From Cymbidium sinense (Eukaryota; Streptophyta; Magnoliopsida; Asparagales; Orchidaceae), in NCBI GenBank assembly GCA_021442155.1, contig CM038215.1:272903014-272967013 (forward strand): 64,000 nucleotides of DNA, given 5' to 3'. Below, in pieces: positions 1-10,215 of the stretch. Position numbers and translations under genes: made by a program. Under the pieces are notes generated by a model. The model made no database searches. It had not been told where the DNA came from and was given only the letters and a program-made list of their open reading frames with translations. Each line of letters opens with the position of its first letter. The first letter of the stretch is position 1.

Positions 1-1850
1 CAACAAATCGAACCTGACCAAGGGCTGACTTTTGAATGAATACCTCTCGGGGACTTAAATCAGCTCAAAGATATTCAAGATTAATTTCATTTTAATTGTA
101 TTTTTGATGGATCCCATTGGTTTGCGATGGGCTGCACTGAGTAGGGGTCATGTCGGCCTTGGTCTAACTCAGATTTACCAATCCAAAGGGAGTAGCTTCC
201 TGAGGGAGAACTGAATCAATCAAATGGGTGTCTTTTGGTTTGCAATGGTTAATTCAGGGAAGAAAGCATGGGGACTCACATCTTTTCTGAATAAAAGACC
301 ACTAGGGTGACACATTAGCGAGGTAACATGTCAACCCAACCTAGGGTTGTCCGTCGGTTTGCGACAATCATGCTAGAAAGAATGCGTAGTAGACTTACAT
401 CTTCCAAAGTAGAATGACTGTCGAGGCAACCTATTTGTGGAAAAATGGATTGAACCCGATCTAACGGCAACTATGGAGAGAGTGCCAACCCGAGGACTTA
501 TCTCAACTCAAGCATAGTCAGGAAATTCCTATAGGGAGTTCTGCTAACACTGCCCTAAAAATAGGATGCCTACTTGGGAAAGGGGCCACTAAGGGCTTGA
601 ATTCCTAATCCACAAGTGAATAGATTTGTTTGTTTGTTTGTTTTTTGATCGTGGACCCTATTGGTTTGTGAGGGATCATACTGAGAATGAACTTATATCA
701 GCCTAGACCTATCTCAAATTACTGAACCAAGGGAGAATCTGTGCATCCGCTGAACAAATTCTCCAACCACAAGGGTGGTTATAAGGAAAGGAGGACATTC
801 CAATATAAGAGTAACCTGGGTAGTGTTTAAATGGGGTCGTAAAGGACGTGATCCAAGTAAAGTGCCCGCAGGGGAGAGGGGCCACTAAGGACTTGATCCA
901 AAACCCTAGAGAAGATAGTATATGTTGGTATTTGGTGGCAAACTCAAGGAGAACACGTGGGGACTTACATCTGCCAAGAGTGGTGTATCCAACGGGTGAG
1001 TCACTGTCAGCATAGCGAACATCAACCAACCTAAGGTGTCTGCCAGTTTGCAATAATCATCCTAGGAAGAAAGCATCGGGGACTCACATCCTCTTATAAC
1101 AGAACTGATTGTTGGGATAGTCTATCTTTGGCTCAACATGCGCTATTTGACATAAGGCGCCTACTGAGTGAATGTCACTGGGGGACTTATATCAACTCAA
1201 GAGTAGTCAAGAGGAAAGGAGCCTCTAGGGGACTCATCCTAAACCTTAGATATTCTCGACCTAGTCAGTGCATGATGGTTAATTCAAGGAGAAAGCACGG
1301 GGACTCACATCTTCTTAAACAAAATCAACATGAAGTAGCTTACTAGCTAGGCAGTGAGGTCTACCAAACTAATAAGGTGCTCATTAGTTTGCAATGGTCA
1401 AGTCAGAAAGAAAGCACAGGAATTGACATCCGTTGGATAAGTGACTACTAGGGTGACATACCAAGGTAGCATGTTATCCCAACTTAGAGCAACTAATGAG
1501 TGAGTGCCACAGGGGGCTACCTCCCACATCAAATTAGCCTAAGATAAAAGATTTGTGTTTGTGTTTGGCTTAGAAGGAAATGGATGCCTCTTAGGTTCTT
1601 TATACCTATCCTAAAAACACACTGGAGAATTGATGAATTGGTGCCATGAATGGAAATTGTGATCCCACCAAGAAAGGATGCTGCTTGTGTTCTCTTACAC
1701 CTAACTTAGTTATATTTGTCGAAATAGGATGCCTCTTGGGTTCTCTCACACCTATTCTAGTAGCATTGGGGAATTGTGTTTGATTGTATTCGTGTTGTGA
1801 AAGAGGGATAGGATGTCTCTTAGGTTCTCTTACACCTATCTTAAATATGT
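1..1850 (-). repeat. 3' UTR tandem subrepeats of gypsy copy 1
   Basis: Short phrases recur every 100-300 bp. One is gaagaaagcatggggactca followed by catctt, near 262, 940, 1066, 1280 and 1410. Another is a group of four units near 1570, 1670, 1725 and 1808 with the core aggatgcctcttgggttctc. No reading frame is kept. The block lies between the integrase C-terminus and the missing 3' LTR. Tat-lineage elements are known for hypervariable 3' UTR tandem repeats, which fits. The same block recurs in copy 2, and in reverse orientation in copy 3. Confidence 0.7.
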
Positions 1851-1929
1851 CATGGTAGATTCACAAAATAAGCAAATAATGCTTGAAGAAGGAAAGATTT
1901 TGATGAATTGGAATGAAATTTTTTTCTTT

Positions 1930-2990
1930 TAATGATAATTGTTTTCAAACATGTTTTCATGGGTAATATTTCTTCAAATAGAGCCCATTAATTGGAAGCA
2001 TCGGGTGTTCCCCATTACAATCAATAAGTTGATAAGATCATCCTTGGTAGGCATTTTCTATGATAAAAGGGGCTTCCCAAGTGGGTTCAAACTTGCCTCC
2101 CATCTTTCAACGGGCAACAATTGGTCTCCTTAAAACTAGGACAAGCTCTCTACTTGAAAAGCTCTAGGGCTGGACTAGCTTGTTGTGAGCTTGAATCATT
2201 TTGGATTTGTATAACTCGAGGTTCTATCGCGTAGGCATCTCTCCTCCAAACCATCGAGCTCTTCTAAACAACTTTACATTCGCTCTTTAGTGATTTTCTA
2301 CCCATTGCTATCCTTAGTAATGAGAATTGAACTTCTAATGGTAGAATGGCTTCGGACCCATACATTAAGGAGAATGAGATAGATTGAGGAGTTCTATATG
2401 TGTGCGGTAGGCCCATAAGGCTTCAACCAACTGCTCATGCCACTATCACTTGTTGTCATCGAGTGTCTTCTTCAGTATCTGGATGAGAGTTTTGTTGAAT
2501 GCTTCTGCCAGGACATTTGCCCCTAGATAGAAGATGGTGGAGTATCACCAACCTATACCCTATCTCCTAGCGAAGATGTTAATCTTGGTGCTATTTTATG
2601 CAGTACCATTATTAGATATAATTCATTGAGGCACCCCGAACCTATATATGATATGGTTCCTAAAAAACTAGAGCACAGCTTGACCTATGTCCTCTCTGAG
2701 TGGGATTGCCTTTGCCCAATTGCAAAAGTAGTCGGTGGCAGCTAAGATGAATCGATGACCCTTGGAAGAAAGAGGATCGATCAGCTATGTCAGTACCCCA
2801 ACACTCAAATGGCCATGAGGCCAATATAGGATGTAGAATGTTGGGTGGTTGATGTAAGACCACACTGTGTACCTGACATTGATGGAATCTTCTAGCCACG
2901 TTCATGTAGTCTGTAATCATCAAAGGTAAGTAGTATCCTAGTCTTTTGATCTTTGCTTTCATCTTTGAACCAAATTGTTACGCTACGCAT
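1930..2990 (-). pseudogene. Integrase remnant, copy 1
   Basis: Integrase inserts retrotransposon DNA into the genome. On the minus strand, 2660-2962 reads the zinc-binding segment (RRFHQCQVHSVVLHQPPN), then ILHPILASWPFECWGTD, which contains the first catalytic Asp. The frame then breaks before the core that copy 2 still reads. Near 2600 the core reads as a TGA stop followed by IISNNG, where the family has the catalytic ISDNG, so the second catalytic Asp is Asn. At 2040-2130 the C-terminal signature KMGGKFEPTWEAPF is recognisable. It is non-functional. Confidence 0.8.
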
Positions 2991-2999
2991 AGACCTGAA

Positions 3000-3360
3000 T
3001 GTATCTCAATCATGATCCTATGGGCTTCGTGTTTGTTTAAAGAATGTAACCACATTTGATCAAAAGACTGTCAGTACAAGGTGCCATCCATGAGAGCATA
3101 GGAGAGAGCTTTTTGCTTTATCTGATGGGCTTGTGATTTCTCTTGAGGTAGTCTGTCAGTGTTCAAATAATCATTGAACGGTTGCCTCCAATCAAGCTCC
3201 TCATATTTGTTGACATAGAAAACCTCCCCTTCTAGAGAAAGTCTCTCGAGGAGTTCAACATCAATAAAGGATAGGATTTGTCTATTTTGGACCCTTATTG
3301 GAATAAACTCGTCTTCCGGACATGCCAATTCTTTGGCAAATTTGGCCAAAGAATCTACTA
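3000..3360 (-). pseudogene. Integrase N-terminal linker remnant, copy 1
   Basis: The minus frame 3071-3349 contains LDWRQPFNDYLNTDRLPQEK followed by a segment ending YALMDGTLY. This is the usual Ty3/gypsy segment between RNase H and the integrase zinc finger, with the pattern W..P...YL..G.LP and DG.LY. It continues toward the integrase remnant to its left, but stops separate the two. It also begins with ELACPEDEFIPI, the end of the preceding linker. The identification rests on pattern and position. Confidence 0.7.
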
Positions 3361-3489
3361 TTGCGTTCTCTCCTCAAGGGACCATGTAAATGGTGACCTT
3401 AGAGATTTTAGCCAACATCTTCATGATATACTCATGGTTGTGACGAAGCTTAGGTTTTAGAACCTTGAAGGACCCAGTAATTTGGTTGA

Positions 3490-3790
3490 TGACCAGTTAA
3501 GAATTCTTGTAGATGTTGATGCTCTTGACACACACTATAATGGCTAACTCTAAACCTGCAATCAAAGCCTCATACTCAACTTCGTTGTTGGTGCAGGGAT
3601 TAGAGAGATAGTATATGAATCTTATCACATCACGGTCTGTAGTTAAGAGAACTATTCCTGCCCCTGCCTTTCCTGGAAGAGTAGATCGTGGTTCTTCTCC
3701 TTTGTGAAAGGAAGCCACAACCACAAAATACATATCTTAATAGTGGTTGTCAATCTCCCCTAAGTTAATGATTTGTTATCAGGGAGATCA
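3490..3790 (-). pseudogene. Archaeal-type RNase H remnant, copy 1
   Basis: The minus frame reads MYFVVVASF, then GAGIVLLTTDRDVIRFIYYL, then CTNNEVEYEALIAGLELA. The NNE.EYEALI.GL.LA pattern is typical of the second RNase H of Tat-lineage gypsy elements, which removes RNA during minus-strand synthesis (family knowledge). In copy 3 the first block reads MYFDGAPSS, so the catalytic Asp of the FDG motif has become Val here. Copy 2 carries the same change region. The domain sits between the RT-linked RNase H and integrase, as expected for the lineage. Confidence 0.75.
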
Positions 3791-3839
3791 TCACTAAGTG
3801 GGAATCATGAAGTGGGTGTCTTTGCTAAGAAATCCACTA

Positions 3840-4330
3840 GTGCTTGACCTTTCACCCACGTAGAGAGTGCAGATGTAATATCAAACTTTGAGAGAATCAT
3901 GGACCAACATGCCAACCGTTTGGATAACGTCAGCCATGTCATGAGATACTATAGTGGATTGATTCTTGAAATCAAGTACACCTTATCAGAAAGCATATAG
4001 TGTCATAGCTTTTAGAATGCAAAGATTAAAGCTAGGCAATGTTTCTCAATAGGTGGGTAGTTCACTTCAGCAACAATCAGATGATAGCTGAGGTAATAGA
4101 GGGTACTCTCCTTCTTTTCGTCATTGGCTTGGGCCAACAAAGAGCCAAAGGAGTCATCCAATACAATAGTGTAGATGTTAAGTGGCTTGCCCGGGATAGG
4201 GGCTGTTAGAACATACGGCTTCACCAAATACTATTTGATATCTTCAAAGGCATCGACACTTGTCATCCCACTTGAACTTGGCATCCTTACAAGTGCTGAA
4301 AATGGATTGCATCTTCCCGATAGATTGGAG
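3840..4330 (-). pseudogene. RT-linked RNase H remnant, copy 1
   Basis: The minus frame 4012-4227 reads LVKPYVLTAPIPGKPLNIYT and then VLDDSFGSLLAQANDEKKES, followed by LYYLS and NYPPIEKHCLALIFA. This is the standard Ty3/gypsy RNase H attached to RT: the PP.P.PG.PL.LY segment, the AL.Q region and the Y..IEK..LAL helix. The upstream thumb segment KFKWDDKCQ is broken by an indel near 4255-4290 that copy 2 lacks. It degraded the RNA strand of the hybrid in the parent element. Confidence 0.75.
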
Positions 4331-5215
4331 ATAAAGCTTCTTAGATACGCCAACCTCCCTTGGAAAGATCTGAGTTGAGTTAAACTTTTAGGTGGTGACA
4401 TTTCTAAGATAGCTTTGATCTTTTTTGTATCTATCTCTATTACCTAGTTTCAGACAACAAACCTAAGGAACTTCCTTGAAGCTAATCTGAATGAACACTT
4501 TCGGTGATTCATTTTGAGGTTATATTATCTTAATCATTTGAAAACTACTCTCAAGTCAAAAGAGATTGTCTTCTTTTTCTTTGCTTTTGACTACTAGATC
4601 ATCAACATAACACTCAACTTGATGATGAATGAGTTCATTGAAGATCTAAGTCATGGCCCATTGGTATGTAGCACCAGCATTTTAAGGCTAAAAGGAATGA
4701 CCTTATAATAATAGATTATGATCGAGGTTTGAAAAGCAGTATTTCTTTCATCCTCGGGGGCCATCTTAACTTAGTTGTAGCCAGATGACCCATCCATGAA
4801 GGAGAATAGTGCATGAGATGAGGTGATTTCCACCATTAATTTTGGTATAGGAAGAGGAAACTCATCCTTAGGACATGCCTTATTTAAGTCCCTAAAATCG
4901 ATGCATATGAAAATTTTTCCATTCTTTTTCTTAATTACCACGACACTGGCTAACCAGGTAGGTATTTTTCTTCCCTGATGAAACCAGCATTAATCAATTT
5001 CTTGACTTCAAAAATGACCTATTGTTTGACTTCTAATCGCATGCATCTAGGAGATTGCTTGATAGCGTTAGCGTTAGGGTTAATTTCAAGTTTGTGGACT
5101 ACTACATCAGGAGATAATCCAGAAATCTCTTCATAACTCCATGTAAAGTAGTCCTTAAACTCAATCAATTGCCTAACTAAGCCATTGGTTTCTTCTTCAT
5201 TCAGCAACAAACTAA
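4330..5215 (-). pseudogene. Reverse transcriptase remnant, copy 1
   Basis: The pre-RT segment is FKDYFTWSYEEISGLSPDVV followed by VHKLEINPNANAIKQSPR. It is followed by the RT fingers near 4880-4990 (TWLASVVVIKKKNGKI, DFRDLNKACPKDE). The catalytic YVDD box is intact at 4598-4609 on the minus strand, preceded by LIHHQVEC. Several stops and single-base indels interrupt the domain. RT copies the element RNA into DNA. The motif order and the ACPKDEFPLP-type motif place it in Ty3/gypsy. Retention of YVDD beside broken integrase suggests relatively young decay or sequencing indels. Confidence 0.8.
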
Positions 5216-6380
5216 TGTATGCGTGGATTCTTCTATCCCAAGGTTGATTTCTTTAAGCTTATCAATTGTTGAATGGATTTCCTCTTCAAATTCTAGTGGT
5301 GCATCTTTGATTTGGAGATCATCACGATCATCCAAGTTTCTAAACATACTTCCACATAAGAGTTAGTGTGGTTGAGAAGAACCTATCAAATTCCAGATGA
5401 TTGGTAACAACTAAGCATTAATCGTTGTCATCCACTGGATCCAATGCACCGAATCCTAGTCCTAATCTTGATTATCATTCCATAACTTCTTGAAGTACTC
5501 TGACCTGTGCTTGGACCATGTATAAGGAATCAAACCTTTCTTTACTAGATTAAGAACACAAGGCGAGTACCAATCCAAAGGTAATTCTATTAATTTTTTA
5601 TATGAATTATCCTCAAGTTCTACATTAACTTCTGGACTTAAGGATGATGATCCCAAAAGGAGTCTCTTTAGCTTGACATCCATGGAAGACTAGGGGGCTT
5701 TCTTAACTACTAAACCTTCAACTTTTTGGGAGAAAATCAAGGTTAGAGCTAAGGTTCCTAAATACTGCCTGATAGTTTCACATAAACTTGATTCAAATGC
5801 ATTCATGCTATGCTTGGAGGCCTGGTCTTCATCGTTATCTGGCTCGAGTGTCACCTCCAATGAAACCCGCTGAGAGGGGTTGGCTGGTATGCTAATGAAA
5901 TTAGACTCATCCTCCTAGCTGGATGCCAAGTCTATGTGAATAGTAGGGATACTCCTATGAACTGGAACATAACCCCTATTGGCTGGATGCCAACCAGGGG
6001 TTCTTCCACCTTTGGAATTGCCTTTGTATCTACCTCTGGTTCTACTTGATGTAGGTCGAGTCATTCATCCCATATGTCTGTATGGTGGAACGAAGTGTGG
6101 GTGGAATGTGATATGTTGCTCTACTTCTTCCTTGATGTACTTTTCTCGTTCACTTGTATTTTCACTTCATTATTGTTTTTCTTTTTCTTTTTCTTTTGTA
6201 TTTGAATTTTGACCAAGTTCATGAGAAAAGGTATTTTGAAGAAGATAGTAGGTCGCATCCTCATATATCTCAACCTCTCTAACTAAAAATAACTTTTCAT
6301 CTCGTTTGACACAATATTCGATTCCATCCCTTCCGAACTTGATGCACTGATGAAAGGAGGATTGAATCATCTTGTTCTAG
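5215..6380 (-). pseudogene. pol linker between protease and RT, copy 1
   Basis: Minus-strand fragments include DNSYKKLIELPLDWYSPC followed by KKGLIPYTWSKHRSEYFKKL (5462-5683). They also include SSFHQCIKFGRDGIEY, KRDEKLFLVREVEIYEDATY and a charged Lys/Glu tail (6170-6370). The same words occur in copy 2 (24393-24647) and copy 3 (54790-55660, plus strand), which shows that they are coding segments of the element. This stretch joins protease to RT in Tat-type polyproteins. The element ends abruptly at 6380, where telomere-like repeats begin. Confidence 0.7.
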
Positions 6381-6542
6381 GTTTGGGGTTTAGGGTTTAG
6401 GGTTTGGCATTTAAGGTTTAAGGTTTAGGGTTTAGGTTTTAGAGTTTAGGGTTTAGGGTTTTAGGGTTTAAGGTTTAGGGTTTAGGGTTTTTAGGGTTTA
6501 GGGTTTAGGGTTTAGGGTTTAGGGTTTAGGTTTAGGGTTTAG

Positions 6543-7049
6543 GGTTCAAGTTTTAGTTTACGATTTAGTGTTTTTGGTATTTTTTTTTAATAGAGAAGAT
6601 ATTTAGATTCAACATTTCTTCTTTTTGATTTCATTAAGAAAATAACACACCAACTTTTCTAAGACACAACCGACGACGTAGTTAAAAAATGAGCATGCAT
6701 AGAGCAATAACTGTCTCTACCATAAAGACACTGTTCCATAAGAAGTAGGTCAGATCGACCATTCTTCAGTTTCTCCAGTTCCCATCAGAACCACCCCGAC
6801 CTCTTGAGTAGCGGGACCCACCATCATATCCTCGATCTTTCCCTCCGCCACTACTATGGCTGTAACCTCCGTCGCTCCTTCCACCTCCATAACCACCACT
6901 ACTCTGACCACTACCTCCATATCCACCAGCTCCTCCAGATCTCCCACCACCACTACGATAACCGCCGCCTCCGCCTTCACCTCCATCGCCAGATCTAAAC
7001 TGAGCCTCATTGACAGTGATGTTATTGCCATCAAGGTTCTGCCCATTTT
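6543..7049 (-). pseudogene. Glycine-rich RNA-binding protein last exon plus 3' UTR (island A)
   Basis: On the minus strand 7047-6766 reads one open frame of about 94 codons. It starts NGQNLDGNNITVNEAQFRSG, continues through repeated GGY/GGGR/SGG and ends SRYSRGRGGSDGNWRN with a TGA stop. This is the end of the RRM (the NGQ.LDGR.ITVNEAQ motif) plus the Gly-rich tail of plant GRP7/GRP8-type proteins, which bind RNA. The RRM body and first exon are absent. The sequence just 5' of NGQ is telomere-like (CCTAAACC), and an AG lies there in sister copies, compatible with a 3' splice site. The 3' UTR runs to about 6543 and ends in an A-run (minus strand). Of the islands checked in full, this one keeps the frame open throughout. 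Confidence 0.8.
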
Positions 7050-7301
7050 TATGATTTTGGTTTAGGTTTAGGTTTATTAGGTTTTAGGGTTTTGGTTTTT
7101 TTTTTAAGTTTATTTAGTTGCTTTAAGTTTAAGTTTAGGATTTGGGGTTTAGGGTTAAGGGTTCAGGGTTAGGGTTTATAGTTTAGGGTTTAGGGTTTAG
7201 GGTTTAGGGTTTAGTGTTTAGGCTTTTAGGGTTTTTGCTTTTAGGGTTTAGGTTTAGGGTTAGGGTTTAGGGTTTAGGGTTTAGGATTTAGAATTTAAGC
7301 T

Positions 7302-7332
7302 TTTTAAAAAAAATTAAGTAAATTGATAGGTT
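7302..7332 (+). repeat. Higher-order repeat junction motif
   Basis: A short A-rich phrase, aaaattaagtaaattgatag, marks the switch from a TTTAGGG block to a T-rich block. Close relatives occur near 11491, 14541, 16649, 16851 and 45271, with weaker ones near 9490, 13245, 46660 and 48165. They define unit starts in the telomere-like arrays. Confidence 0.6.
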
Positions 7333-8131
7333 TATGTTTATTTAGTTTATTTAGTTTATTTATTTTAGTTTATTTTATTTTTATTTATTTAGGTTTATTT
7401 TTTATTTTAGTTTATTTTTTAGGATTAGGTTTTATTTTTTTTGATTTTAGGTTTTATTTTATTTTTTTTAGGTTTAGGTTTTAGTTTTATTTTAGGTTTA
7501 TTTTAGGTTTTGTTTTTTTAGTTTAGGTTTAAGTTTCTTTTAGTTTATTTTATTTTTTTTTAATGTAGGTTTAGGTTTAGGTTTTATTGTTTTAGTTTAT
7601 TTTATTTTAGTTTAGGATTAGGTTTATTTTATTTTACTTTTATGTTTTGGGTTTAGGTTTTATTTTATATTTATTTTTAAGTTTTATTTTAGGTTTATTG
7701 TTTAGGTTTAGGTTTTATTCAGTTTTAATTTGTTTATTTTAGGATTAGTTTTATTTTACTTGATTTATTATTTTTTTGATTAGTTTAGGTTTTATATATT
7801 TTATTTTAGTTTAGTATTTCTTTTTTTTTTTTCTCTTTTAGTTTTAGGCTTAGGTTTAGGTTTAGGTTTAGCTTTTAGTTTATGTTTCTATTTTATTTTA
7901 TTTTTTTATTTATTTTATTTTTAAGTTTTATTTAGTTTAGGTTTGGGTTTTTAGCTTTTAGGGTTTAGGGTTTAAGGTTTAAGGTTAGTTTAGGGTTTAG
8001 GGTTTAGGGTTTAGGGTTTAGGGATTAGGGTTTAGGATTTTGGGTTTAGGGTTTAGGGTTTAGGTTTAGGGTTTAGGGTTTAGGGTTTATTATTTTAGGG
8101 TTTAGGGTTTGGGGTTTAGGTTTTAGGTTTA

Positions 8132-8206
8132 TGGTTCAAGTTTTAGTTTAGGGTTTTTGGTATTTTTTATTAATGATAACAAATTCATATTCAACATTTC
8201 TTCTTT
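8132..8206 (-). pseudogene. Truncated glycine-rich island (3' UTR end only)
   Basis: The phrase tggttcaagttttagtttag, then a T-run, then ttcatattcaacatttcttc matches the outer 75 bp of the full islands (compare 6543-6625). The sequence then jumps into T-rich repeat. The exon body is missing, so this is a deleted copy at the expected higher-order position. Confidence 0.65.
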
Positions 8207-10132
8207 GCTTTATTTTGTTTATTTTTTATTTATTTTAGTTTATTTTATTTTTTATTTTTATTTATGTTTTTTTTATTTAGTTTAGTTTTTTTATTTTAGG
8301 TTTATTTATTTTAGTTTAGGTATATTTTATTTGAGTTTATATTTTAGGTTTAGGTTTTAGTTTAGGTTTATTTTTTAATTGAGCTTAATTTTTAATTTGT
8401 TTTTAAGTTCAAGTTTAATTTTTTATTTTTAAGTTTGGGTTTAGTTTTTTATTTTACTTTTTTAGGTTTAGCTTTTAGGTTTTTATTTTAGGTTTATTTT
8501 TAGGTTTTATTTTTAGTTTAGATTACTTATTTTTAGTTTATTATATTTTATTTAGTTTAAGGTTTAGGTTTAGGTTTAGGTTTTATTTATTCTAATTTAG
8601 TTTGTTTTATTTTAGGTTTAGGTTTATTTTATTTTATTTATTTTATTTTATTTTATGTATAGGGTTTTTATGTTTAAGGTTTAGGTTTTATTTTATTTAT
8701 TTTTTTGATTTTATTTTAAGTTTATTTTTGGTTATTTTATTTTATTTTATGTTTGTTTTTTATTTTATTTAGGATTTTTATTCTTAGGTTTATTTTATTT
8801 TTTAATTTAATTTAGGCTTTTTATTATTTTATTTTAGTTTATTTTTTTGTTTATTTTTTTATGTTTAGGTTTATGTTTTAATTTATAACTTTATTTTATT
8901 TTATTCTTTTATTTCATTTAGGTTTAAGTTTTTTATTTATTTTATTTTTAAGTATTATTTAGTTTCAGCTTATGTTTTTAGATTTTTAGGGTTTAAAGTT
9001 TAGTGTTTAGGGTTTAGGATTTTAGGGTTTATCGTTTAGTATTAGGGTTTAGGGTTTACGATTTAAGGTTTAGTGTGTAGGCTTTCTAGTTTAGGGTTTT
9101 AAGGGTTTAGAGTTAGTTTAGGGTTTAGGGTTTAAGGTTTAGGGTTTAGCCTTTAGGTTTAGGTTTTTTTGGGTTTAGGGTTTAGTGTTTAGGGTTAGTT
9201 TATGGTTTAGGGCTTAGGGTTTAGGGTTTAGGTTTAAGGCTTGGGCAGGTATAGTTTAGGGTTTAGGGCTTAGTGTTTAGGGTTTAGGGTTAGTTTAGAG
9301 TTTAGGAATTAGGGTTTAGGATTTAGGGTGTAAGTTTTAGGGTTTGATTTAGTTTAGGTTTAGGGTTTTAGGGTTTAGTGTTTAGAGTTTAGGGTTTAGG
9401 TTTAGGGTTGTGTTTAGGGTTTAGAGTTTAGTGTTTTGAAATTTTAGTTTAGAGTTTAGGGTTTAGGGTTAGGGTTTTATTTACTTTTATTTTTAAAAAA
9501 TTAAACCCTGGAAGGTTTAGGTTTATTTAGTTTATTTTATTTATTTTAGTTTATTCTATTTTTTATTTAGGTTTATTTATATTTTATTTAGTTTAGTTTA
9601 TTTATTTTAGGTTTAGGTTTAGGTTTATTTATTTTATTTTTTTTAGTATTTTTTTAGGTATAGGTTTAGGTTTTTTCACTTTAGGTTTTAGGTTTTATTT
9701 TGTATTTATTTTAGGTTTTATTTTAGGTATATTGTTAAGGTATAGATTTTTATTTAATTTTAATTTATTTTATTTTAGGTTTAGTTTTTAATTTTATTTA
9801 GGTTTTATTTTTAGTTTATTTTAGGTTTTATTTATTTTATTTTAGTTTAGTTTTTATTTATTATTTTATTTTATTTTTAGGTTTATGTTTAGGTTTAGGT
9901 TTTAGTTTATGTTTTTATTGTATTTTGTTTTATTTATTTTGTTTTAGATTTTTCATTTATTTTATTTCCAGGTTTTATTTAGTTTAGTTTAAGGTTTTTA
10001 GCTTTTTAGAGTTTAGGGTTTAGGGTTTATTGTTTAAGGTTTAGGTTTAATTTAGGGTTTAGGGTTTAGTGTTCATAGTTTAGAGATTTTAGGGTTTAGA
10101 GTTTAGGGTATAAGGTATAGGTTTTAGGTTTA

Positions 10133-10215
10133 GGGTTCAAGTTTTAGTTTACGATTTGTTTTTGGTTTTTTTTTATTAACAGAAAAAAAATTCATATTCA
10201 ATATTTCTTCTTTTG
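10133..10215 (-). pseudogene. Truncated glycine-rich island (3' UTR end only)
   Basis: The same outer 3' UTR segment as at 8132 is present, with gggttcaagttttagtttac, a T-run and ttcatattcaatatttcttc, after which T-rich repeat resumes. Both truncated copies break at nearly the same point. This suggests they descend from one deleted unit that was then amplified. Confidence 0.65.

Larger units (their letters stand above)
1..6380 (-). mobile_element. Ty3/gypsy (Tat-like) element, copy 1, 3' part
   Basis: This is the 3' two-thirds of an LTR retrotransposon read on the minus strand. From right to left it carries a pol linker, RT, RT-linked RNase H, a second archaeal-type RNase H, integrase and a repeat-rich 3' UTR. 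The dual RNase H and repetitive 3' UTR point to the Tat/Ogre lineage (family knowledge). The 5' end is cut at 6380/6381, where the element passes directly into TTTAGGG repeats. Copy 2 continues past the homologous point (24656) into protease and gag. The left end runs off the window and no LTR is visible. All domains carry stops and frameshifts, so it is not a working element. Confidence 0.85.

Noticed and set aside
1939..2133. Plus-strand ORF repeated in copies 1 and 2 (also 20275-20469)
   Set aside because: It is the antisense of the integrase C-terminus; the minus strand reads KMGGKFEPTW there. Repetition only reflects the duplication.
6804..7065. Plus-strand His/Thr/Ser-rich ORFs over the first glycine-rich island
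   Set aside because: They are antisense shadows of the Gly-rich exon; the minus frame has the recognisable NGQNLDG and SRYSRGRGG words.
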